A stretch of 55,490 bases of DNA, from positions 1 to 55,490 of the forward strand of contig JALFRW010000032.1 in the NCBI GenBank assembly GCA_022778715.1. The letters are read 5' to 3'. The position numbers and the translations under genes are program-made. Shown piece by piece: positions 49,584 to 55,490 of the stretch (positions within the stretch are counted from its first letter, which is position 1; the number at the start of each line of letters is the position of its first letter). This stretch comes from Ezakiella sp. (lineage in GTDB: Bacteria; Bacillota; Clostridia; Tissierellales; Peptoniphilaceae). Below the pieces are notes generated by a model. That model did no database searches. It was given only the letters and a program-made list of their open reading frames with translations, and was not told the origin of the DNA.

Positions 49584-50354
49584 ATGTTAGAAATAAAGAA
49601 TTTATACACTGAAATTGATCAAACAATGATTTTAAAGAACATCAGTTTTAGTATTGACAAAGGACAAATTATTGGAATAATTGGAGAAAACGGCTCAGGG
49701 AAATCTACGCTTTTCAACTCGATTTTAGGTTTATGCGAGATTAAAAGCGGCGAGGTTAATTTGGATGAAGAAAATGTAAAATACACTAAAAAAGGAAAAA
49801 GAGAACTGAGAAAAAGAGTTTCGATGGTGATGCAATACCCTGACAGACAAATTTTTTATTCTACAGTTAAAGACGAACTCGCTTTTCCGCTTTTAAATTT
49901 GAAATTTACATCGGATGAAATTGAAGAAAAAATAGCAGAAGTTTGCAAAGTGCTGGATGTGAAACCGCTACTTAATTCATTCGTGCAAAATCTTTCTTTT
50001 GGACAAAAAAAGCGAGTGTCAATTGCGTCGTGTCTGATGCTTGATCTTGATTATTTACTTTTGGATGAGCCGACTGCGGGACTTGATCCGAGACTTAATA
50101 GGGAGATGCGCGTGATCCTCAGAGATTTAAAAGAACACAGCGGACTTATCATTTCGAGCCACGATATGGATTTTATTTACGATATTTGTGATTATATTTA
50201 TGTACTAAAAAATGGAGAATTCATTTTAGAAGGCGTAAAAGACGAAGTGTTTCAAAATGAAAAGCTGCTCCTTGATGTTGGACTAGATATTCCACCGGTT
50301 TACAAGTTTCAAAAATTACTAAAAGAGCGCGAGTTTGAAAATAAGAGCAAATAG
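49584..50354 (+). CDS. cbiO: Cobalt ECF transporter ATPase CbiO
   Basis: This 256-residue ABC ATPase powers cobalt uptake. It shows Walker A GENGSGKST (about residue 36), a Q-loop in MVMQYPDRQIF, the ECF-type signature LSFGQKKRVSIASCL, Walker B YLLLDEPTAGLD, and H-loop ISSHDMDFI. A single ATPase gene implies a homodimer. It ends the riboswitch-controlled operon; the next gene has its own -10 a few bases after the stop. Confidence 0.94.
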   Translation: MLEIKNLYTEIDQTMILKNISFSIDKGQIIGIIGENGSGKSTLFNSILGLCEIKSGEVNLDEENVKYTKKGKRELRKRVSMVMQYPDRQIFYSTVKDELAFPLLNLKFTSDEIEEKIAEVCKVLDVKPLLNSFVQNLSFGQKKRVSIASCLMLDLDYLLLDEPTAGLDPRLNREMRVILRDLKEHSGLIISSHDMDFIYDICDYIYVLKNGEFILEGVKDEVFQNEKLLLDVGLDIPPVYKFQKLLKEREFENKSK

Positions 50355-50355
50355 T

Positions 50356-50370
50356 GTTATAATGTATAAC
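50356..50370 (+). promoter_or_regulatory. Palindromic -10 region of the Cys-tailed membrane protein gene
   Basis: GTTATA-ATG-TATAAC is a perfect inverted repeat that contains TATAAT, two bases after the cbiO stop. It could be a repressor site over a -10 or a coincidence of AT-rich sequence. No clear -35 was found inside cbiO. Confidence 0.4.
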
Positions 50371-50396
50371 ATAAATTATTTTGGGAGGATATCTAT

Positions 50397-50663
50397 ATGG
50401 GAATGACACCAGGAATTCAAAACTTTTTAGTATATACTCAAATTGCACAATTGGTTGTGCAAGTTATTTTGTATGCAGCTCTTTGCGTTTTAGCAATTGT
50501 GGCAATTACCTATCTTTTAAAGAGAACCAAGATTGAAGCAAGACGCGCTGAAATCGAAGAAAAATACGCAGAGTTTGAAGATAATTGCTGCGGTTGTGAA
50601 GATGGGCAAGAAACAGCTTGCGGTTGCAAAGGCGAAGAATTAGAAGAAAATACAGAAGAATAA
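50397..50663 (+). CDS. Small membrane protein with Cys-rich cytoplasmic tail
   Basis: This 88-residue protein has one hydrophobic helix (about 20-42), a charged helix (KRTKIEARRAEIEEKYAEFE) and an acidic tail with five Cys in two clusters, NCCGCEDG and CGCKGE. The tail could bind a metal ion or Fe-S cluster. No family is recognised. It lies between the cobalt transporter operon and mgtE, with its own ribosome site (GGGAGG) and terminator, so it is probably transcribed alone. The positive-inside rule suggests a cytoplasmic tail. Confidence 0.75.
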   Translation: MGMTPGIQNFLVYTQIAQLVVQVILYAALCVLAIVAITYLLKRTKIEARRAEIEEKYAEFEDNCCGCEDGQETACGCKGEELEENTEE

Positions 50664-50688
50664 AAAGAAGCTTTAAGCTTCTTTTTTA
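50664..50688 (+). terminator. Terminator of the Cys-tailed membrane protein gene
   Basis: AAAGAAGCTT and AAGCTTCTTT pair almost without a loop, followed by TTTATT, directly after the stop codon. Confidence 0.8.
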
Positions 50689-50726
50689 TTTACCTGCTAA
50701 AGTTTACAAATTTTACATTTCTTGCC

Positions 50727-50756
50727 TTGAATAGATGTCAATTTATATGATATAAT
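50727..50756 (+). promoter_or_regulatory. Promoter of mgtE
   Basis: TTGAAT and TATAAT are separated by 18 nt. The leader of about 45 nt is too short to hold a magnesium riboswitch. Confidence 0.65.
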
Positions 50757-50804
50757 TTAAAAAAATAGGCAAAATTGCAAATTTTTTATGTAAAGGAGGG
50801 TAAT

Positions 50805-52175
50805 ATGGAAAAAAATGAAGTAAGAGATGATCGCCTTTTCGAATTAGAGGATGAATTTACAGAGTTAATCAAAAATAAAAAATTTAAAGAGGCAAAAACT
50901 CTAATAGAAGACTTAAACGAAGTTGATATAGCAGAGCTAATTGATAAACTTGATCCAACTACAGGTACTGTTATTTTTAGAATGCTTGGCAAAGATGTGG
51001 CAGCCGATGTTTTTGCTAATTTTGATACCGAGCAGCAACAAGAAATAATGAAAGCATCTACTGCACAAGAAATTAAAGAAATTATGGATGAGCTTTATTT
51101 CGATGACCTCGTGGATATGCTTGAAGAAATGCCATCAAATGTGGTAAATTCTATATTAAAGTATTCTCTTCCGGAAGAAAGAACTCTTATTAATCAATTT
51201 TTGAAGTACCCTGAGTATTCCGCCGGTTCGATTATGACAATTGAATATGTTTCTCTTAAAAAAGAAATGACCGTTAAAGAGAGTTTTGCAAAGATAAAGC
51301 GTGAAGGTATTGACAAAGAGACCATATACACTCTTTATGTGACAGACGACTATAGAAGGCTGATTGGTATTTTATCTCTTCGTGAGTTGATTGTGGCTCC
51401 GGAAAGTGCAAAGATTATAGATCTTATGAAATCCGATGTTGTATATGCCGGAACTCATGATGACCAGGAATATGTTGCAGGACTTTTTAAGCGCTACGGT
51501 TTTGAAGCAATTCCGGTTGTCGACAACGAAAAGAGAATTGTGGGAATTATAACTTACGACGATATCATGGACATCATGGAAGAAGAAGCTACTGAAGACT
51601 TCCAAGTGATGGCTGCTATCACACCAACCGAGGAACCATATCTCGATTCAAGCGTAATATTTCTTGCAAAGCACAGAATTTTGTGGCTGATGATCTTAAT
51701 GATATCAAGCACTATTACTCAACGAATTATTCAAGGTTATGAAACATATTTGTACAGCGTGGCTGGACTTTCAACATTTATTCCGATGCTAATGGACACT
51801 GGGGGAAATAGTGGCAGCCAAAGCAGTACGCTTGTTATTCGCGGACTGGCTACTGGCGACATCAAGCCGCACGATTGGTTTAAAGTGGTTTGGAAAGAGT
51901 TTCGAGTTTCAGTGTTAGTAGGCATTGCATTATCGATAGTTAGTTATTTTAAAATTATTTATGTGGATAGAATGCCGGAATCGATTGCGATGACAGTTTC
52001 GTGTACACTTATTATTGCAGTTATGACTGCGAAAGTGGTGGGTGGGCTTTTGCCAATCGCGGCTCACAAGTTAAAGCTCGACCCAGCAATAATGGCTTCT
52101 CCACTTATTACGACAATTGCGGACGCAACGACACTTGTTGCATATTTCTTCTTCGCACAACAAATTATAGGGTGA
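50805..52175 (+). CDS. mgtE: Magnesium transporter MgtE
   Basis: This 456-residue Mg2+ channel has an N-terminal superhelical MgtE_N domain (about 10-125), two CBS domains (about 140-260, including EAIPVVDNEKRIVGIITYDD), a connecting helix, and a C-terminal five-helix pore domain. The pore domain carries the signature MLMDTGGNSGSQSSTLVIRG. AAAGGAGGG 4 nt upstream of the ATG supports this start over one 30 nt earlier. The 3' end is 4 nt from cysS, so cysS and the genes after it may be transcribed with it. Gating by cytoplasmic Mg2+ is known for the family. Confidence 0.95.
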   Translation: MEKNEVRDDRLFELEDEFTELIKNKKFKEAKTLIEDLNEVDIAELIDKLDPTTGTVIFRMLGKDVAADVFANFDTEQQQEIMKASTAQEIKEIMDELYFDDLVDMLEEMPSNVVNSILKYSLPEERTLINQFLKYPEYSAGSIMTIEYVSLKKEMTVKESFAKIKREGIDKETIYTLYVTDDYRRLIGILSLRELIVAPESAKIIDLMKSDVVYAGTHDDQEYVAGLFKRYGFEAIPVVDNEKRIVGIITYDDIMDIMEEEATEDFQVMAAITPTEEPYLDSSVIFLAKHRILWLMILMISSTITQRIIQGYETYLYSVAGLSTFIPMLMDTGGNSGSQSSTLVIRGLATGDIKPHDWFKVVWKEFRVSVLVGIALSIVSYFKIIYVDRMPESIAMTVSCTLIIAVMTAKVVGGLLPIAAHKLKLDPAIMASPLITTIADATTLVAYFFFAQQIIG

Positions 52176-52179
52176 TTAA

Positions 52180-53571
52180 ATGAAATTATATAATAGTTAT
52201 ACAGATAAAAAAGAGGAGTTTGTACCTATAAAACCTGGTGAGGTTACAATTTATTCTTGCGGGCCGACAGTTTACAATGATATGCACATTGGGAATGTGA
52301 GACCACAAGTAGTTTTTGATGTTTTGCGCCGTTTTTTTATTTACAAAGGGTACAAAGTGACCTATGCATCTAACTTTACAGATGTGGATGACAAGATTAT
52401 TAAAAAGGCGAATGAAGAGCACACTACGATTGATGTTATCTCAAAAAGATATATAGAAAGTGTAAAAAAAGATTTGGACGCGTTAAGCGTGAATGATTAT
52501 CCAATCCTTCACCCTACCTGCACCGAAAATATGGATAATATTATTGATTTTATTTTAGGACTGATTGAAAAAGGTTATGCTTATGAAGTGGATGGTGACG
52601 TGTATTTTAGAGTGAAAAAGCTCAATGAATACGGAAAATTGTCCAACAGAAATATTGACGAACTGGAAGTTGGCGCAAGAATTGACAAGAACGATATAAA
52701 AGAAGATCCGCTGGACTTCACTCTTTGGAAAAAGAAAAAAGAAGGCGAACCTTATTGGGAATCACCATGGAGCGAAGGCCGGCCGGGATGGCATATTGAA
52801 TGCTCTGCAATGATTTACGACTTGTTCCACGGCACAATTGACATTCACTGTGGTGGAGAAGATTTAAAATTCCCTCACCACGAAAATGAAATTGCACAAT
52901 CAGTTGCACTAACCGGTAAACCTCTGGCAAATTATTGGTTACACAACGGAATGATTAATATTGAAAACGTGAAAATGAGCAAGAGTCTTGGCAACTTTCT
53001 ATATGCAAATGATTTTATAAAAGAAGAATCCGGCGAAGTTTTGAGGTTTTTTATTTTGAATGCTCACTACAGAAAGCCGCTTAACTTTAATGCTGAAGTG
53101 ATAAAAGCAGCAAAGATTTCATTAAAGAGACTTAAAAATTCTAAACAAAGGCTGGAAGAACTTGCAGAAAATGCAAAATCCGGAGAGCTAAACTCAGACG
53201 TTAAAGCTGAAACAGAAAAAATCAGAGAGTCATTTATTGATCACATGGAAGACGACTTAAACACACCGGATGCGTTTTCAGACTTTTTTGCACTATCCAA
53301 ATTTGCAAATTCAAATATAGATGATAATTCAAGCAAGGAAGACATTGCAGAAGTTCTAAAATTATACGATGAATTTAGTGATGTGCTTGGGATTTTAAAG
53401 GAAGACGAAACAGATGAAATTCCTGTAGAAATCATGGAGCTTGTGAAAAAAAGAGAAGAAGCCAGAAAGAATAAAGATTATAAATTGTCTGACGAATTTA
53501 GAGACGAGCTAAAAAAACGTGGATATATTCTAAAGGATAGCAAAGATAAAACGGTGGTAGAAAGAATATGA
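52180..53571 (+). CDS. cysS: Cysteine--tRNA ligase
   Basis: This 463-residue class I synthetase shows the zinc/HIGH region SCGPTVYNDMHIGNVR, the second zinc motif ECSAM, the histidine cluster DIHCGGEDLKFPHHENEIAQ, and KMSKSLGNF. The C-terminal helical DALR-like domain ends with KREEARKNKDYKLSDEFRDE. GGGTGA is a weak ribosome site, 6 nt before the ATG. The stop overlaps the mrnC start (ATGA), a gene order conserved in Firmicutes. Confidence 0.97.
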   Translation: MKLYNSYTDKKEEFVPIKPGEVTIYSCGPTVYNDMHIGNVRPQVVFDVLRRFFIYKGYKVTYASNFTDVDDKIIKKANEEHTTIDVISKRYIESVKKDLDALSVNDYPILHPTCTENMDNIIDFILGLIEKGYAYEVDGDVYFRVKKLNEYGKLSNRNIDELEVGARIDKNDIKEDPLDFTLWKKKKEGEPYWESPWSEGRPGWHIECSAMIYDLFHGTIDIHCGGEDLKFPHHENEIAQSVALTGKPLANYWLHNGMINIENVKMSKSLGNFLYANDFIKEESGEVLRFFILNAHYRKPLNFNAEVIKAAKISLKRLKNSKQRLEELAENAKSGELNSDVKAETEKIRESFIDHMEDDLNTPDAFSDFFALSKFANSNIDDNSSKEDIAEVLKLYDEFSDVLGILKEDETDEIPVEIMELVKKREEARKNKDYKLSDEFRDELKKRGYILKDSKDKTVVERI

Positions 53572-53948
53572 TAACCGACGAAGTGTATCAAATGGATGTG
53601 CTTAGTCTTGCTTTTTTGGGAGATGCAGTTTATGAACTTTTGGTTCGTAAAGTGGTAACAATTGAGGGCGGAAAGGCAAACGAGCTTCATAAAAAAGCTG
53701 TGGAATATGTTTCGGCAAATTCACAGTGCGAGGATTTATCACTCATCTGGAATAGCCTTGATGCAAGAGAAATCTCAATTGTAAAACGCGCACGAAACAA
53801 GCGACTTCATGGTCCAAAAAACACGAAACCGCAAGTTTATACGCTTGCAACGGGATTTGAGGCACTGTTTGGAGCACTTTATTTGAGTGAAGATTTTGAT
53901 AGAATTGGCGAACTTTTTGAAATGATAAAGGAAGAAAAATGGAAATAA
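53568..53948 (+). CDS. mrnC: Mini-ribonuclease III
   Basis: This 126-residue RNase III-like enzyme lacks a dsRNA-binding domain. The catalytic-core motifs are LAFLGDAVYELLVR (about residue 12) and FEALFGALYLSEDFDR (about 100). In Bacillus subtilis it matures 23S rRNA ends. It overlaps cysS by 4 nt and rlmB by 10 nt, the usual firmicute arrangement. Confidence 0.96.
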   Translation: MITDEVYQMDVLSLAFLGDAVYELLVRKVVTIEGGKANELHKKAVEYVSANSQCEDLSLIWNSLDAREISIVKRARNKRLHGPKNTKPQVYTLATGFEALFGALYLSEDFDRIGELFEMIKEEKWK

Positions 53949-54652
53949 TTGGTAAAATGGCTGTCATCTCTGCATTGGAAGATGACAAAATGAAAAAAAC
54001 ACGCCTTGTTGTGATGGATTTTAACAATGAAAACACCAAGAAGATCTGCGAACTTGCAGAAGAAAAAGGCGTAAAAGTGGTTGAAGACAAGAGATATTTC
54101 TTAAAATTTAAACGTGCTCATCAAGGAGTTGCTCTTATAATTCCGGAATTTGAATATATGAGCGAAGACGAATTATTTTCTATTCCGGAAAAAGAAAGAG
54201 ATATAATTGTGGCGCTCGATTCAATTCAAGACATAAACAACTTGGGCACAATTATTAGAAGTGCAAGCGTTTTTGGAATTTCGAAGATTATTATTCCAAA
54301 AGACAGGGCGGCGGAAGTTACACCGGCGGTATTAAAAACTGCACAAGGTGGTGCAAATGATGTGGACATTATCAAAGTTACAAATCTTTCACGTACTTTA
54401 AGAGAAGCAAAGAAAAATGGATATTTTGTTGTAGGTTGCCACATGGAAGGCGAACCAACGGAAAATTTTATTTCACCACCGGTTGTGATTGTGATTGGGA
54501 ATGAACACAAAGGAATTAGACCGGGAGTTTTAAAGGAATGCGACAAAGTGCACACAATTCCTATGGACTTAAATAGCTCTGTGGGGTCACTAAATGCGGG
54601 AGTTGCCGGCTCGATTATTATGTATGAATATTTTAAGGCATTCAGAGTATAA
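53939..54652 (+). CDS. rlmB: 23S rRNA 2'-O-methyltransferase, TrmH/SpoU family
   Basis: This 237-residue SPOUT enzyme has an N-terminal substrate-binding segment and the knotted SAM-binding domain with DINNLGTIIRSASVFG, VIVIGNEHKGIRPG and DLNSSVGSLNAGVAGSIIMY. Its position after mrnC matches the firmicute RlmB/YacO gene, which methylates a guanosine in 23S rRNA, though the exact target cannot be read from motifs. It overlaps mrnC at the start and yacP at the end. Confidence 0.92.
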   Translation: MEIIGKMAVISALEDDKMKKTRLVVMDFNNENTKKICELAEEKGVKVVEDKRYFLKFKRAHQGVALIIPEFEYMSEDELFSIPEKERDIIVALDSIQDINNLGTIIRSASVFGISKIIIPKDRAAEVTPAVLKTAQGGANDVDIIKVTNLSRTLREAKKNGYFVVGCHMEGEPTENFISPPVVIVIGNEHKGIRPGVLKECDKVHTIPMDLNSSVGSLNAGVAGSIIMYEYFKAFRV

Positions 54653-55154
54653 AGATTTAATATTGATTGACGGCTACAATCTTCTATTTGCAGACAAAGA
54701 GCTGTTTGAACTTTCCAAAGATAATCTAGAAGAAGCAAGAACGAAACTCGAAAATCTGCTCGCAGGATATGCGCTTTATGTAAAAAAACAAATTGTGGTG
54801 GTATACGATGGACATTTTGTAAAAAACAATCGCGGCGAAGAAATGATGAAGGACAATTTGGGAATTATTTTTACGCGTGAAAACGAGACTGCAGACACGA
54901 GGATTGAATCTCTATCCTACACGCTCACCGAAAGATTTAATCTAACTGTGGTGACAAGCGACTTTAGCGAACAAACTTTGATGCTTATGAACGAAGTGGA
55001 AAGAGTTGGCTCTAGAGAATTTATGGCGAAGTTAAAAGATAGTTATGCACTTGAAAAAAAGATGCATAAAAGAGATAAAAAAGCGAATGATACAATCACC
55101 AGTGACTGGAAAGAAACACTTAAAAAGATTAGAAAAGAATTGGATCAAGACTAG
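54624..55154 (+). CDS. yacP: NYN-domain (YacP-like) ribonuclease
   Basis: This 176-residue protein has the PIN/NYN-like core with ILIDGYNLLFADKELFE, then QIVVVYDGHF, FTRENETADTRIESL and LTVVTSDFSEQTL, carrying the four acidic residues expected of the active site. In Bacillus the homologue (Rae1) cleaves mRNA in the ribosomal A site. The start is uncertain. The ATG used here overlaps rlmB by 29 nt and has no clear ribosome site. A TTG just before the Ile-Asp-Gly-Tyr-Asn motif is an alternative. Confidence 0.9.
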   Translation: MNILRHSEYKDLILIDGYNLLFADKELFELSKDNLEEARTKLENLLAGYALYVKKQIVVVYDGHFVKNNRGEEMMKDNLGIIFTRENETADTRIESLSYTLTERFNLTVVTSDFSEQTLMLMNEVERVGSREFMAKLKDSYALEKKMHKRDKKANDTITSDWKETLKKIRKELDQD

Positions 55155-55187
55155 ATTTTACACAATTTATATTTTAATTAAAAGTGC

Positions 55188-55219
55188 TTGACATTTAAAA
55201 ATAATTATGTTAGTATAAT
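55188..55219 (+). promoter_or_regulatory. Promoter of tRNA-Thr and tuf
   Basis: TTGACA at 55188-55193 is followed after 17 nt by TAGTAT, overlapped by a perfect TATAAT three bases later (20-nt spacing). Either -10 would start transcription within about 10 nt of the tRNA 5' end. Confidence 0.75.
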
Positions 55220-55227
55220 TGTGCTAA

Positions 55228-55303
55228 GCCCACGTAGCTCAGTCGGTAGAGTACATCCTTGGTAAGGATGAGGTCACCGGTTCAATCCCGGTCGTGGGCT
55301 CCA
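55228..55303 (+). tRNA. tRNA-Thr (anticodon GGT)
   Basis: A cloverleaf is readable. The acceptor arms are GCCCACG and CGTGGGC, with discriminator T and an encoded CCA. The D arm contains GCTCAGTCGGTAGAGT. The anticodon arm is CATCC-TTGGTAA-GGATG, giving anticodon GGT. The T arm is CCGG-TTCAATC-CCGG. It decodes ACC/ACU threonine codons and sits directly upstream of tuf. Confidence 0.97.
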
Positions 55304-55349
55304 CCATTATATATAAAAAAATTTTTTTTAAAATAAGAGGAGGCTTATA

Positions 55350-55490
55350 ATGGCAAAAGAACATTTTGAAAGAACGAAACCACATGTAAACATTGGTACA
55401 ATTGGTCACGTTGACCACGGTAAAACAACATTAACCGCAGCAATCACATGTGTACTGGCAAATAGAAGCGGACACGGTGAATACGTTGAC
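55350..55490 (+). CDS. tuf: Elongation factor Tu (partial, 5' end)
   Basis: The first 47 codons are present before the window ends. The N-terminus [20 protein letters not shown] continues [13 protein letters not shown], the G1 P-loop GHVDHGKT of EF-Tu. EF-Tu carries aminoacyl-tRNA to the ribosome. AGAGGAGG lies 8 nt before the ATG. The segment after the P-loop ([14 protein letters not shown]) differs from the more usual AKAYD/AVAYD pattern, which may help identify the genus. Confidence 0.97.
   Translation, partial: MAKEHFERTKPHVNIGTIGHVDHGKTTLTAAITCVLANRSGHGEYVD

Noticed and set aside
50757-50804. Possible magnesium riboswitch before mgtE
   Set aside because: Only about 45 nt separate the promoter from the start codon, far too short for an M-box.
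54226-54738. 170-codon ORF antisense to rlmB/yacP
   Set aside because: It covers two clearly conserved + strand genes, has no ribosome site and no recognisable motif.

Overview
The window is AT-rich bacterial DNA from a low-GC Gram-positive anaerobe. The housekeeping gene orders are firmicute-like: rplJ-rplL behind an L10-type leader, rpmH-rnpA-yidD-yidC-jag-mnmE-mnmG-rsmG, and cysS-mrnC-rlmB-yacP-tRNA-tuf. Together with T-box and cobalamin riboswitches and a giant SLH/InlB-repeat surface protein, these fit a Tissierellia/Peptoniphilaceae-type organism. That placement is inference from gene content, not a database match.

Layout. 1-1500: an unrecognised Cys-motif ORF and a decayed DDE insertion sequence. 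1535-6590: a compact RiPP-type locus with promoter, a 28-residue Cys-rich peptide, a radical SAM/SPASM enzyme, two ABC half-transporters and a strong terminator; a solo copy of the insertion-sequence end lies just beyond it. 6600-10700: gene debris (AlbA_2-like and BREX pglX relics) around a small arsenic operon whose arsC is frameshifted. 10977-18950: a 2657-residue secreted SLH protein. 19597-21443: a higher-GC island with a Trp T-box, a short Trp-rich leader ORF and a stand-alone trpB.

21553-37256: conserved chromosome. It holds rplJL, an Fe-S aldo/keto reductase, a convergent M3 peptidase, rsmI, a nurA-herA pair, a divergent glycogen-synthase-like gene and the rpmH-to-rsmG block. 37472-43993: a second accessory locus with a BpsA-like SAM-dependent transferase (broken), a heterodimeric ABC exporter (one subunit frameshifted) and two ATP-grasp ligases, joined by 8-10 nt stop/start overlaps. 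It looks like a small-molecule or peptide biosynthesis and export operon of no type I recognise, and it is partly decayed in this copy.

43994-55490: a lipoprotein, arcC, a DUF4190-like protein, hisS, a cobalamin riboswitch controlling a CbiMNQO cobalt transporter, a small Cys-tailed membrane protein, mgtE, cysS-mrnC-rlmB-yacP, tRNA-Thr(GGT) and the start of tuf.

The best candidates for undescribed biology are the tiny-peptide/radical SAM/ABC locus, the BpsA-like/ABC/ATP-grasp locus, and the double tryptophan-sensing leader (T-box plus Trp-rich ORF) of the solo trpB. No searches could be run, so family names rest on motifs read directly from the translations.
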